Assembly (NCBI GenBank): GCA_020426325.1
Contig: JAGQQG010000010.1
Span: 27,086 to 91,085, forward strand
Source of the DNA: Planctomycetaceae bacterium
Lineage (GTDB): Bacteria; Planctomycetota; Planctomycetia; Planctomycetales; Planctomycetaceae
Direction: 5' to 3'
DNA length: 64,000 bases
This document shows positions 18,772 to 28,089 of the stretch, piece after piece (positions within the stretch are counted from its first letter, which is position 1; each line of letters opens with the position of its first letter). The notes beneath the pieces are model-generated. The model was not told the origin of the DNA and ran no database searches. It worked only from the letters and a program-made list of their open reading frames with translations. A program made the translations under genes and the position numbers.

Positions 18772-19380
18772 CTACACTGTGCCAACTGCGGACGGCAGGC
18801 GTAGGAAGTTCTTCAGCAACGTCACGCCTGCGTTGCAGAGGAAGCTTTCCGGGTGGAACTGGACGCCGTGGATGGGGTAGTCGCGGTGGCGGACGGCCAT
18901 GAGTTCGGGTTCGCGGCCTGCGTCCCGGACCCAGGCACAGGGGATCAACTCTTCGGGCAGGGTGCCTTCCGGCACGACCAGACTGTGATAGCGGGTCGCT
19001 TCGAAAGGATTGGGGAGTCCGGCGAACACACCTTTGCCGTCATGTTCGATCATGGACGTCTTGCCGTGCATCAGCCGATCTGCTCGGACCACTTTGGCTC
19101 CATAGACCTCTGAAATGCACTGATGCCCAAGACAGACCCCAAGCACGGGAATCTGCGGACCGAAGTGGTCGATGATCTCCTTTGACAGCCCCGCCTCAGC
19201 CGGCGTACACGGGCCTGGCGAGATAATGATCCGCTCTGGTTGCATGGCCTCGATTTGTTCAATCGTGACCTGATCATTCCGCCCCACTTCGATGGCTAGA
19301 GAGGAATCAATCTCCCCCAACCGCTGCACCAGGTTGTAGGTGAACGAGTCGTAGTTATCGAGAACGAAGATCACTGTCAC
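18772..19380 (-). CDS. pabA: aminodeoxychorismate/anthranilate synthase component II (glutamine amidotransferase)
   Basis: Releases ammonia from glutamine for chorismate amination in folate or tryptophan synthesis. Start GTG 19380 has AAGGAG 5 bases upstream and gives the usual N terminus MTVIFVLDNYDSFTYN; the frame to 19401 lacks such support. Class I amidotransferase triad: Cys83 in VLGVCLGHQ, His176 and Glu178 in GVQFHPES. The oxyanion motif ISPGPCTP is also present. The partner synthase (pabB or trpE) is not adjacent, so pabA versus trpG cannot be decided; the enzyme may serve both. Confidence 0.93.
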   Translation of the reverse strand: MTVIFVLDNYDSFTYNLVQRLGEIDSSLAIEVGRNDQVTIEQIEAMQPERIIISPGPCTPAEAGLSKEIIDHFGPQIPVLGVCLGHQCISEVYGAKVVRADRLMHGKTSMIEHDGKGVFAGLPNPFEATRYHSLVVPEGTLPEELIPCAWVRDAGREPELMAVRHRDYPIHGVQFHPESFLCNAGVTLLKNFLRLPSAVGTV

Positions 19381-19543
19381 GTAACTCCTTACAGCATTCA
19401 AACTTCACCCGAACAGGACATCCTACGCTGGACATCGACAATCGTCAAAACAGGGGCTTCGATGCCCTTGTGGCAGACAGCGGACCATTTTACACTATCC
19501 GATTCCAGACAATTCCATCCCAAGCGATGTTCGACACAAACTC

Positions 19544-19810
19544 ATGAAAGACGGCATTCATCCCGATTATCATCCGGTGGTCTTTATCGACCGCGGGGCT
19601 GACTTCAAATTTCTCACCCGTTCCACGTTGACCTCGAAAGAGACCATCAAGTGGGAGGACGGGAACGAATACCCGTTGATCCCGATCGACATCAGCTCTG
19701 CCTCACACCCGTTTTACACCGGCAAGATGAAATACGTCGATACCGCTGGACGCGTCGAGAAGTTCCAGAAGAAGTACAACTGGGGCAAAAAAGACGGTGG
19801 CGAAGGCTAG
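19544..19810 (+). CDS. rpmE2: 50S ribosomal protein L31 type B
   Basis: A ribosomal protein of the large subunit. The 88 residues start with [16 protein letters not shown] and contain [28 protein letters not shown] and [14 protein letters not shown], the classic type B pattern. The zinc-binding cysteines of the type A form are absent, so this is the zinc-independent paralogue. It is followed by an inverted repeat and then prfA in the same direction, as in many bacteria where L31 and RF1 are linked. Confidence 0.95.
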   Translation: MKDGIHPDYHPVVFIDRGADFKFLTRSTLTSKETIKWEDGNEYPLIPIDISSASHPFYTGKMKYVDTAGRVEKFQKKYNWGKKDGGEG

Positions 19811-19823
19811 CGCAGCTTGAGGC

Positions 19824-19877
19824 GTAGGGTGGGCTCTGCCCATCATCACTCCTTTTGGTGGGCGCAGCCCACCCTAC
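19824..19877. repeat. intergenic inverted repeat / hairpin
   Basis: GTAGGGTGGGCTCTGCCCAT at 19824-19843 pairs with GGTGGGCGCAGCCCACCCTA at 19857-19876, with a short loop. It lies between rpmE2 and prfA. It could attenuate transcription, but no T-run follows. Confidence 0.8.
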
Positions 19878-19896
19878 CCCCTCTGGCGCAAGTGTC

Positions 19897-20976
19897 ATGT
19901 TTCCCAGCTTGGAAACGAAGTATCGGCGATTCCTCGAATTGGAGCAGCAACTTCAGGATCCTGAAGTCCTCGCGAACACCGACAAGCTCCTCGAAGTGAA
20001 TCGTGAATACGGCGGCCTCAAGAAAGTGGCGGACTCGGTCCGTCGCTTTCATAAGCTCGAAGAGGAAATCGCCACTGCTCGTGAGATGCTTGAGGACGAA
20101 GCAGACGAGGAAACGCGAGAATACGCTCAAGGCGAACTGGACGAATTGCAGTCCAGATTTGATGTCTTGAAAGAGGAACTGGAAGACCTCGCGACCGCTG
20201 GCGACTCGATCACGCGTGGCGGAATGATCATGGAAATCCGGGCGGGGACCGGAGGAGACGAAGCGGCCATCTTCGCAGGCAATCTGTTCGAGATGTACTC
20301 CCGCTGGATCGAGGCCCGTGGCTGGAAGATGGAAGTCATCGATGCTTCTCCCTCCGAAATGGGAGGTTTCAAGGAAATTACCTTCTCCGTGACGGGCGAA
20401 GGCGCTTACCACGAGTTGCAGTTTGAAAGCGGCGGGCACCGGGTCCAGCGTGTGCCGGAAACGGAGTCGCAGGGGCGCATTCATACCTCCGCAGCGACGG
20501 TAGCCGTGATGCCCGAGGCAACAGCTGTCGAAGTCGACATCAAGCCGGATGACCTGCAGGTCGATACCATGCGGGCCGGCGGGCCAGGTGGGCAGAAGGT
20601 CAATAAGACAGAGTCAGCCGTTCGGATTACGCATCTTCCGAGCGGAATTGTCGTCAAGTGTCAGGACGAAAAGAGCCAGCACAAAAATCGGGACAAAGCG
20701 ATGCGGGTTCTCCGCAGCCGATTGCTGGAACACAAACAGCAGGAAGCCCATCGACAGAGAGCGGAGACACGTCGCACGCTCATCGGCTCGGGGGACCGGA
20801 GCGAACGGATTCGGACATACAACTTCCCCCAGGGCCGGGTCACCGATCACCGCATCGGACTCACCTTGTACAAGCTCGATCAGGTCATGCAGGGCAATCT
20901 GGAGGAGTTGATTCAGGCAATGCTCGAATTTGATCGACAGGAACGGTTGCAAGCAAATGACGTTCGCTCCAACTGA
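19897..20976 (+). CDS. prfA: peptide chain release factor 1
   Basis: Terminates translation at UAA and UAG. ATG 19897 gives [19 protein letters not shown], the normal RF1 N terminus; an upstream frame start at 19855 lies inside the preceding hairpin and is rejected. The stop-codon recognition tripeptide region reads [15 protein letters not shown] (PET where E. coli has PAT). The peptidyl-transferase motif is intact in [19 protein letters not shown]. Length 359 is standard. prmC, whose product methylates the GGQ glutamine, follows after one small gene. Confidence 0.97.
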   Translation: MFPSLETKYRRFLELEQQLQDPEVLANTDKLLEVNREYGGLKKVADSVRRFHKLEEEIATAREMLEDEADEETREYAQGELDELQSRFDVLKEELEDLATAGDSITRGGMIMEIRAGTGGDEAAIFAGNLFEMYSRWIEARGWKMEVIDASPSEMGGFKEITFSVTGEGAYHELQFESGGHRVQRVPETESQGRIHTSAATVAVMPEATAVEVDIKPDDLQVDTMRAGGPGGQKVNKTESAVRITHLPSGIVVKCQDEKSQHKNRDKAMRVLRSRLLEHKQQEAHRQRAETRRTLIGSGDRSERIRTYNFPQGRVTDHRIGLTLYKLDQVMQGNLEELIQAMLEFDRQERLQANDVRSN

Positions 20977-21039
20977 GGCTAAGATTCATGGTCAGATTCA
21001 ACAGCTGAGACAGGACATCCCACTACCATTGAATGAGCC

Positions 21040-21417
21040 ATGAGTGATCCCCGACCACCCAAGCGTGATCCTTACGAGTCTCCCTGGGCTGACCTCAAGT
21101 ACCCGGATGAGGAAGAGATCGCCAAGTTGCCGGACTACGTGCATCCGGCGACACGGTTCTCATTGGGGGTGATCTGCCTCGTTGCCGGCGGGATTGCATC
21201 TGTCACGGGTCTGACACGGATTCTGGGTGGAGAAGTTGAAGCCTTGCCAGGGGCGCCTCCGATCGATCCCTCGAGCCTGCCAGCTGCCTGGGTGGGATTG
21301 GTGAGCGGCTTGTGCTGGTTGATGGCGGGCGTATCGATCTCAGCAGGCCGTGTGACGGCGACAGGTATCTGGTTTCTGTTAGGGATTGTCACAGGGGTCA
21401 TTGTGACTATCCTGTGA
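21040..21417 (+). CDS. small membrane protein, unknown function
   Basis: 125 residues with a polar, Pro-rich cytoplasmic N terminus (SDPRPPKRDPYESPW) and three predicted membrane helices: SLGVICLVAGGIASVTGL, WVGLVSGLCWLMAGVSI and TGIWFLLGIVTGVIVTIL. It lies between prfA and prmC, in the same direction and with short gaps, so it is probably cotranscribed with them. I do not recognise a family. Confidence 0.75.
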   Translation: MSDPRPPKRDPYESPWADLKYPDEEEIAKLPDYVHPATRFSLGVICLVAGGIASVTGLTRILGGEVEALPGAPPIDPSSLPAAWVGLVSGLCWLMAGVSISAGRVTATGIWFLLGIVTGVIVTIL

Positions 21418-21472
21418 TATGAACCTCCGTCGGAACGGATGTCCGCACGCTGCTTGACGCTTGGAGCCCTCG

Positions 21473-22363
21473 TTGTCCGCGAACGCCACCAACCCTGCTG
21501 ACACATGGACGATTCGCCGCGTCCTGGAATGGACCACGGGCTACTTGTCAGAACATGGCAGCGAGTCACCCCGGCTTGAGGCGGAGATTTTGCTCGCTTA
21601 CGCAAAACAGTGTCCTCGTATTCAGCTTTACACTCACTTCGATGATGAACTGAGTGACGAGGTCCGTGGCCGGATGCGAGCCTTGGTCAAGCGACGCGCG
21701 GACTTGGAACCGGTCGCCTATCTCGTCGGCCATCGAGAGTTTTTCAGTCTCGACTTCGAAGTCAATCGCGATGTCCTCATCCCGCGACCGGAAACGGAAC
21801 TGCTGGTGATGGAAGCGCTGGAGGCACTCAAAGCAGCAGAGGTCTCCGGTAGAGTGCTCGACATCGGAACCGGATCCGGATGTATTGCGATCGCGATTGC
21901 CCATCGTGCCCCGACAGCAGCGGTCACAGCCGTCGACATCAGTGAGTCCGCTCTTGTGGTCGCCCGGCGAAACGCGGAGCGTCACAATGTGGCCGATCGT
22001 GTGTCGTTCCTCCAGGGAGACCTGTTCGCGCCTTTAGGCGCAGGTGAGGAGTTTGATGTGATCGTCAGCAATCCGCCGTATGTCTCCACGGATGACCAAA
22101 CCGGACTCGAACAGGATGTCGTGCGACACGAACCACACGGAGCACTCTTCGCGGGTCGAGATGGCCTGGATGTCATTCGCCGCATCATCGACACCGCCCC
22201 TCAACACCTGCGAGCGGGAGGGTCACTGTTTCTCGAATTCAGCCCGGAGCAAGCGGACTCGATCGTCGCATTGCTTCATGCGTCAGGACAATTCGAGGGA
22301 ATAAACATCCTGCGTGACACATCGCATCAACAGCGAGCCGTCCGAGCGAAACGAGTCGACTAA
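21473..22363 (+). CDS. prmC: release factor glutamine methyltransferase
   Basis: Methylates the Gln of the GGQ motif of RF1/RF2 using S-adenosylmethionine. Start TTG 21473 is placed 6 bases after GGAG; TTG 21461 is in frame but overlaps that site. The N-terminal helical domain ([33 protein letters not shown]) precedes the SAM fold with [24 protein letters not shown], and the substrate-binding NPPY in [10 protein letters not shown]. Length of about 296 is normal. It sits two genes after prfA and immediately before murA (17 bp gap). Confidence 0.94.
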   Translation: MSANATNPADTWTIRRVLEWTTGYLSEHGSESPRLEAEILLAYAKQCPRIQLYTHFDDELSDEVRGRMRALVKRRADLEPVAYLVGHREFFSLDFEVNRDVLIPRPETELLVMEALEALKAAEVSGRVLDIGTGSGCIAIAIAHRAPTAAVTAVDISESALVVARRNAERHNVADRVSFLQGDLFAPLGAGEEFDVIVSNPPYVSTDDQTGLEQDVVRHEPHGALFAGRDGLDVIRRIIDTAPQHLRAGGSLFLEFSPEQADSIVALLHASGQFEGINILRDTSHQQRAVRAKRVD

Positions 22364-22380
22364 CCCCGGAGAGACCACGG

Positions 22381-23847
22381 ATGGATATGTTCATCATTCG
22401 CGGCGGTCGGAAGCTGTCCGGTGAAGTGACGGTCAGTGGAGCCAAGAACGCGGCCCTCCCCATCATGGCAGCAACGCTAGCGGTTGATGGTCCCTGTCGG
22501 CTTCGGAACGTGCCGGATCTGGTGGACGTCCGCACGTTATCGAACCTGCTGAGCGAACTCGGTACGAGCGTCACACGCCAGATCAATGGTGATCTCGTTC
22601 TCACAACCGACAACGACACCTCCTATGTCGCGGAGTATGAACAGGTCCGCCGCATGCGTGCAAGCATTTGCGTGCTTGGTCCGCTCCTCGGGCGACGCAA
22701 ACGAGCGTGCGTCTCGCTCCCCGGCGGCTGCAACATCGGCCATCGTCCCATCGACCTGCACCTCAAGGGACTGGCTGCCTTGGGGGCGGACATTCGCGTC
22801 GAGCGAGGATATGTCGTCGCAGAGGCGGATCGACTCCAGGGGGCGAATATCTATCTGGGGGGCCCGTTCGGGAGCACTGTCACTGGTACGTGCAATGTGA
22901 TGTCCGCAGCGGTGTTCGCAGAAGGAACAACGACCATCGAAGCGGCTGCCTGCGAACCCGAAGTGGTCGATCTGGGAAATTTCCTGAACGCGACGGGGGC
23001 TCAGATCTCGGGATTGGGGACGCCCTTTCTGCGCATCGTGGGCGTTGACCGCTTGACCGGCAGCGAGCACACAGTCATTCCGGATCGGATTGAGGCGGCC
23101 ACTCTCGCGATGGCGGCAGCCATCACGGGCGGGGAAATCACACTCAACGCCGTGCGGGTCGATCACATGACGGCGATCGTCGAGAAACTCCGCGAGATCG
23201 GTGTCACCATTGATGTCCACGGATGCCAAATGCGAATTCGCAGTGAGCAGCTACTTCGCTCGACCGATTGCATCGCCCTTCCCTATCCGGGCATTCCGAC
23301 GGATGTGCAGGCTCAGTTGACCGCCCTGCTCTCGACCATTGCGGGCGTCAGCATCGTCACAGACAAGGTCTTTCCCGACCGCTTCATGCATGTCTCCGAA
23401 CTCCTGCGAATGGGAGCACACATCCGCCGCGAAGGGAACAACTCGATCATCAGCGGCTCACCGAAGCTCAGCGGTGCGAACGTCATGGCATCCGACCTGC
23501 GAGCGAGTGCAGCGCTCATTCTCGCTGCTCTCGCAGCCGACGGCGATTCGGTCGTCCGCCGCATCTATCACCTGGATCGTGGATATGAACGGCTTGAGGA
23601 GAAACTTCGCCAGCTTGGTGCAGACGTCAGACGTGTGAAAGACGAACCATCCAATGTGCCACGGTCGTTGTTGCCAGAACAGGAAACAACAGGACCCTGC
23701 CTCCGTCCGCCACACTTTGCGAAAACGAACTCAGTCACACGCGCGTTGAGCGATGGTCCTTCGACTGAGTCGCGTGCTGTCGTCCGGGCTTGCGACGATG
23801 CTGCAGGGCAAACAGAAACCACTCCCAGGAAAACCTCATCCTCTTGA
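22381..23847 (+). CDS. murA: UDP-N-acetylglucosamine 1-carboxyvinyltransferase
   Basis: First committed step of peptidoglycan synthesis, adding enolpyruvyl to UDP-GlcNAc. Visible landmarks: Lys22-Asn23 in [15 protein letters not shown], Arg-rich [15 protein letters not shown], catalytic Cys117 in [59 protein letters not shown] and [17 protein letters not shown]. The enzyme fold ends near residue 420. A further 65 or so low-complexity residues run to the stop and overlap the convergent glycosyltransferase gene by 113 bp. Presence of the gene fits the view that planctomycetes make peptidoglycan. Confidence 0.95.
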   Translation: MDMFIIRGGRKLSGEVTVSGAKNAALPIMAATLAVDGPCRLRNVPDLVDVRTLSNLLSELGTSVTRQINGDLVLTTDNDTSYVAEYEQVRRMRASICVLGPLLGRRKRACVSLPGGCNIGHRPIDLHLKGLAALGADIRVERGYVVAEADRLQGANIYLGGPFGSTVTGTCNVMSAAVFAEGTTTIEAAACEPEVVDLGNFLNATGAQISGLGTPFLRIVGVDRLTGSEHTVIPDRIEAATLAMAAAITGGEITLNAVRVDHMTAIVEKLREIGVTIDVHGCQMRIRSEQLLRSTDCIALPYPGIPTDVQAQLTALLSTIAGVSIVTDKVFPDRFMHVSELLRMGAHIRREGNNSIISGSPKLSGANVMASDLRASAALILAALAADGDSVVRRIYHLDRGYERLEEKLRQLGADVRRVKDEPSNVPRSLLPEQETTGPCLRPPHFAKTNSVTRALSDGPSTESRAVVRACDDAAGQTETTPRKTSSS

Positions 23848-24598
23848 GCAGGCCCAACCGTTTCGGAGCGTGACGACTGACTGTGCGCGTGGTCGGCACC
23901 TCTGCCATCGGTTCGCCACGTGCCGCAAACTTGGCAGTCAGTTCGAGAGCCACGGTGCAGCCGTGACGACTCTCGATTCCAACCTCGTTCACGATGCCTG
24001 CGTCGTAGAGTCGAAAGCTGTTCGTCGCATCGCTGACGGGAATCGCAGCCAATTTGCGAAGTGTCCAGGACGCCCAGCGGCTCAGCCAGCGACGCAGCAA
24101 AGGGGCTCCCAACTGAGCCCCTCCGGGCGAGTACCGGGATGCGGCCACCAGATGATTTCCGTCCGTGTAAAGCCGACGCATCTCAGAGAGGTTGTGCAGA
24201 TCATCCGCGCCATCGGCAGCCACGACGACGACGGGTCCGGTTCGCGCCTTCGTGAAGCCGGTTCGCAATGCATGCGCCAGCCCGACTCGTTCATTCCGAA
24301 CGAGTTCCAGCCACGGACGTGATTTGGCAAACTCCCGGGCGAGACTCGCTGTTGTGTCACGGTCCGCATCGTAGACCAGCAACAGCCGAAACGGCGGGGC
24401 AACATACCGTTCGACGTCTCTGATCAACTGAGGGAACGATTCCGCCTCGTTGAACACAGGCACGATCAACGTCAAGGTATTGGGCAGAACGAAAGTCGCC
24501 GACCGCGGAGGTGTCGTCGCGAGCGTCGATCCATCCAGTGCAAGCTCTGTCTCGGACTCAATTAAAGAGCCGCCGGAATCTTCGGCTCGGGGATCCAT
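23735..24598 (-). CDS. family 2 glycosyltransferase (dolichol-phosphate-mannosyltransferase-like)
   Basis: A 287-residue GT-A enzyme. Conserved parts: [50 protein letters not shown], the acidic nucleotide-sugar/metal site [23 protein letters not shown], and [14 protein letters not shown]. There is no C-terminal membrane domain, so it would act at the cytoplasmic face on a lipid-linked acceptor. The first 38 residues are a polar extension. The 3' end overlaps murA on the opposite strand by 113 bp. Acceptor and sugar are not predictable. Confidence 0.88.
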   Translation of the reverse strand: MDPRAEDSGGSLIESETELALDGSTLATTPPRSATFVLPNTLTLIVPVFNEAESFPQLIRDVERYVAPPFRLLLVYDADRDTTASLAREFAKSRPWLELVRNERVGLAHALRTGFTKARTGPVVVVAADGADDLHNLSEMRRLYTDGNHLVAASRYSPGGAQLGAPLLRRWLSRWASWTLRKLAAIPVSDATNSFRLYDAGIVNEVGIESRHGCTVALELTAKFAARGEPMAEVPTTRTVSRHAPKRLGLLKRMRFSWEWFLFALQHRRKPGRQHATQSKDHRSTRV

Positions 24599-24629
24599 GG
24601 GAGTTTCTCAACGAAAGAGGGGACTATCC

Positions 24630-24758
24630 TTAATTCTCATCTCGTGAGATTGGTTTGCCAACCCTGAGGACAAGAATTCCACCCGGCACTCGCATGACCG
24701 CGAGTACAGCACTGGCGTCCTTTCGTTCAACTCGGATAATGAATGGCTGCTCGGACAT
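24630..24758 (-). CDS. possible small protein (42 aa)
   Basis: A minus-strand frame from ATG 24758 to TAA 24630, starting MSEQPFIIRVERKDASAVLA and ending KPISRDEN. GGAGAG lies 9 bases upstream of the ATG. It ends about 31 bp before the glycosyltransferase start on the same strand, so it could be the first gene of that transcript. The sequence alternates charged and aliphatic residues as in a small beta-domain. I know no family; support is position and ribosome binding site only. Confidence 0.35.
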   Translation of the reverse strand: MSEQPFIIRVERKDASAVLAVMRVPGGILVLRVGKPISRDEN

Positions 24759-24805
24759 GCACGTAAACTCTCCAGGGCTCATTGTTTTCGGATGAGCCAC
24801 GTCTC

Positions 24806-26572
24806 ATGACAGATTCCGTCGAGAACGATTCAGTTGATCCGGTCGAGGTCGAACCAACTCAGGATTCGGACGCACTCATCGCCGACCTGTTGCAACAGCT
24901 CCTCGAACAGGCTCGCTCGGGAAAGGAAGTGGACATCCGTGCGACCTGTCGCATCTATCCGGAACTGGAATTGGAAATTCGCGAGCTGTGGGCAACGGTG
25001 ATGGTCGCCGAGGACCTGGCGAGTTCACCCGAAAACTTTGCCAGCTCTGCCTTAGCATCCGCTCCTCGTGACCGTGGACCAACTCTCGGATCACTGACAC
25101 AACCTCGCACGGTCGGAGATTTCGAGTTGCTCGCAGAGCTGGGGCGAGGCGGAATGGGAATCGTCTATCGGGCCCATCAGCTAAGCCTCAACCGCCCCGT
25201 CGCCATCAAAATGATCCTTCGTGGCGAACTCGCAAGCCCGGCCGATCTGGCCCGTTTTCGCGCAGAGGCAGAGGCTGTCGCCCGACTGGAGCATCCGCAC
25301 ATCGTCCGCGTGTATGACGTCGGTGAACTGGATGGACAACCCTACTTCAGCATGCAGTACGTCGAGGGAGTCACACTTGCACAAAAACTGATGAATGGTC
25401 CGTTGACCCCGCGGGATGCGGCGAACATCCTTGCGCCGATCTGTCGTGCCATTGCTCATGCTCATCGACAGGGCGTGCTCCACCGCGATCTCAAACCCTC
25501 AAACGTGCTCATCGACCAGGAAGGACGCCCCTACGTCACCGACTTCGGCCTCGCGAAACGCGTGACACCCGCGGAGCCTTCAGCATCAATCGCCCCGAAA
25601 GGATCATCAAACCGCGAGCAAAATGTCCCCGCATCAATCTCCGGACTTACCCAGAGCGGAGCCATACTCGGCACGCCGGGCTATATGGCTCCCGAACAGG
25701 CGGTCGGCTTCCGGGGTGAGGTCAGGCCCACGACTGACGTCTACAGTCTGGGAGCGATTCTGTATGCCATGCTCACGGGCCGCGCCCCCTTTCAGTCTGC
25801 CTCTCCCGTCGACACTGTGCTGATGGTTCTCGAGCAGGACCCGCCTCCGCCCAGGATCATTAACCCCAAGGCCGATGTCGATCTGGAAATGATTGCTCTC
25901 AAGGCACTGCAGAAGCCAGCCGACTTACGATACGAATCGGCGGACGCGATGGCAGACGATCTGGAGGCATTCCTGGCGGGTGAGCCGGTCTCCGCCCGCT
26001 CATCGCACTTCTCTCAGATCCTCAGTCGTGCATTTCGTCCGACGCATCATGTCAACATCATGCAGAACTGGGGACTGCTGTGGATGTGGCACGCCCTTGT
26101 CCTGCTGGTGCTTTGTGTCGTGACCAACCTCATCCAGTGGCAAGGCGTGACGTCACGCATCCCGTATCTGCTTCTCTGGACCGTCGGCCTGGGGACCTGG
26201 GCAGTGATCTTCTGGAATCTGCGCAGACGTTCTGGACCGGTCACATTTGTGGAACGCCAGATTGCACACGTCTGGGCCGCAAGCATGGCCTGCTCAACCC
26301 TGCTGTTCGGAGTAGAGGCCCTACTTGGCCTCGCGCCACTCAGCCTTTCCCCCGTGCTCGCTCTCCTCGCGGGAGCCGTGTTTGTCGCCAAAGCGGGAAT
26401 TCTCTCGGGAGAATTCTACATTCCCGCTGTGGTTCTGTTCGCGACGTGTGTCCCGATGGCCTTGTTCCCGACCTTCGGACTCACGATCTTCGGTATCGCC
26501 AGCGCCCTGGCCTTCGCAATTCCCGGTGCAAAGTTTTACTGGCAACGCCAGCAACAAGTTCAAGAGAGTTGA
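24806..26572 (+). CDS. membrane-anchored Ser/Thr protein kinase (Hanks type)
   Basis: Start ATG 24806 chosen; TTG 24782 is also possible. After an acidic N-terminal region (1-100) comes a complete kinase domain: Gly loop ELGRGGMGIVYRA (111-123), Lys135 in PVAIKMI, HRDLKPSN with catalytic Asp228, DFG Asp246, and GTPGYMAPEQA. The substrate lobe ends near 400 (KALQKPADLRYESADAMADD). About 180 residues follow with five or six membrane helices (LWMWHALVLLVLCVVTNLI and onward). All catalytic residues are present, so it should be active. Such kinases are numerous in planctomycetes; no partner phosphatase or substrate is seen nearby. Confidence 0.95.
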   Translation: MTDSVENDSVDPVEVEPTQDSDALIADLLQQLLEQARSGKEVDIRATCRIYPELELEIRELWATVMVAEDLASSPENFASSALASAPRDRGPTLGSLTQPRTVGDFELLAELGRGGMGIVYRAHQLSLNRPVAIKMILRGELASPADLARFRAEAEAVARLEHPHIVRVYDVGELDGQPYFSMQYVEGVTLAQKLMNGPLTPRDAANILAPICRAIAHAHRQGVLHRDLKPSNVLIDQEGRPYVTDFGLAKRVTPAEPSASIAPKGSSNREQNVPASISGLTQSGAILGTPGYMAPEQAVGFRGEVRPTTDVYSLGAILYAMLTGRAPFQSASPVDTVLMVLEQDPPPPRIINPKADVDLEMIALKALQKPADLRYESADAMADDLEAFLAGEPVSARSSHFSQILSRAFRPTHHVNIMQNWGLLWMWHALVLLVLCVVTNLIQWQGVTSRIPYLLLWTVGLGTWAVIFWNLRRRSGPVTFVERQIAHVWAASMACSTLLFGVEALLGLAPLSLSPVLALLAGAVFVAKAGILSGEFYIPAVVLFATCVPMALFPTFGLTIFGIASALAFAIPGAKFYWQRQQQVQES

Positions 26573-26601
26573 GCCACCTTAGGAGGACAGGTCACGGAAT
26601 C

Positions 26602-27849
26602 TCAGATCGTAAAGTCTCCGGTGCGAACGGGAAGCTCGCGTTCATTGGTGAGTATCAATGCGGTCCGCAACAGAATGCGGGTGCCAATGGCGATGGCCCG
26701 CTCATCGATATCAAAATCGGGAGCATGTAAAAACGGCGCTGAGAAACCGGGCGGAGCAACCCCCAAACGGAGCAACGCTCCTGGCACGCGTGTCAGATAA
26801 CCGGAGAAGTCCTCCCCCCCCATGCTGGGCTGCGTGATTAACTTGATCCCCTCGTCCCCGAGCACACTACGAGACGCCAGCTCCAACGCAGCCGTCACAC
26901 GCGGATCGTTATCGACGGCGTCGATCGGCGTCAGGAATCGCAGATGCATCATTGTCCGGCTCAGTTCTTTCACCCCATGGACGATTTCCTCGATGCGAGT
27001 CTTGAGCGTCTCGCGCGTCTCGGTGCTGAGTGTTCGTAACGATCCTCGGATCTCCACACGATCCGGAATGACGTTGGGCAAGGTGCCACCAGCGATCTTG
27101 CCCACGGAAAAGACCGACGCACTCCGCGAATCGACTGATCGTGGCAGAAACTCGTACAGCGAGGAAACGAGCTTGGCAGCTGCTGCGATCGGGTCAAGGG
27201 TGTGATGTGGTCGTGCGGAGTGTCCTCCTTTTCCTTCGATTATGATTTCGATCTCGTCACAGTTGGCCGTCAGCGTGCCATAGCGGATGCCGACCGTCCC
27301 AAGAGCCCGTTCCGGGTCGACATGAATGCCCAGGATCGAATCGACCCCGTCAACGGCTCCCTGTTCGACAAGCCAACGTGCCCCGTCAGACGTTTCTTCC
27401 GCCGGTTGGAACAGGAACCGCAGTCGGGCTCCCGGCGCATCAAGATCGTGGTTCAAGGACATCGCTGCAAACAATGCGGCCCCCAATACGATGGTTGCAT
27501 GGACATCGTGACCACACGCATGGCACAGTCCCGCATGCTGAGATGCATAAGACGTCGTCTTGGTGTCCTGAATTCTCAGCGCATCGAGGTCAGCCCGGAT
27601 TGCAATCAATGGGGCATCCTCTTCCGGTTCACCCAGAGTGGCGTCGGCGATGACTCCCAATCCGTCACGACACAGTTTCGACGTCAACCCGGCATCATTG
27701 AGCTGTTCGACGAGATACTTCGATGTCTCCCGCTCCTCTTTGCTGGGCTCCGGATGCGCGTGCAGATGCCGCCGAATCTCAATCAGCCTCGCCTCTAATC
27801 CGGCTACCTGTTGGTCAATCACCGGCTCCCATTGTTTCAGCACACCCAC
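26602..27849 (-). CDS. M20-family amidohydrolase (aminoacylase/hippurate hydrolase type)
   Basis: A dinuclear metal peptidase-like hydrolase acting on N-acyl amino acids. Landmarks: N-terminal IEIRRHLHAHPEPSKEE, IAIRADLDALRIQD, metal site LCHACGHDVHATIVLGAA (Cys, His, His), LFQPAEETSDGARWLVEQGA with the catalytic/metal Glu pair, HVDPERALGTVGIR, dimerisation insert IIEGKGGHSARPHHTLDPI, and near the end ITQPSMGGEDFSGYL. Length 415 is normal. It is convergent with the kinase gene (29 bp apart). Substrate not determined; peptidoglycan-derived or acyl amino acids are possible. Confidence 0.92.
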   Translation of the reverse strand: MGVLKQWEPVIDQQVAGLEARLIEIRRHLHAHPEPSKEERETSKYLVEQLNDAGLTSKLCRDGLGVIADATLGEPEEDAPLIAIRADLDALRIQDTKTTSYASQHAGLCHACGHDVHATIVLGAALFAAMSLNHDLDAPGARLRFLFQPAEETSDGARWLVEQGAVDGVDSILGIHVDPERALGTVGIRYGTLTANCDEIEIIIEGKGGHSARPHHTLDPIAAAAKLVSSLYEFLPRSVDSRSASVFSVGKIAGGTLPNVIPDRVEIRGSLRTLSTETRETLKTRIEEIVHGVKELSRTMMHLRFLTPIDAVDNDPRVTAALELASRSVLGDEGIKLITQPSMGGEDFSGYLTRVPGALLRLGVAPPGFSAPFLHAPDFDIDERAIAIGTRILLRTALILTNERELPVRTGDFTI

Positions 27850-28089
27850 TGACTCTCCTGTTCATTTCTCAAGGCTTGCACTGTCTCATTTGATCTAGTC
27901 TGTCTCATCCCCACTCTATCGCGCCAATGATGACGAGCACAGACCGAAGCGACCGTTGACAGTCTGCCAACGACCACGGTGCTGTCGTTCAGCCAAAAGT
28001 TTATGGCCGATCCGTTGAGCCTTGAGCAGGGATTCGGCAACTCCATACGAAGCTTCATGACGTCAAACGCCGTCCTCTTAGGAAATGAC

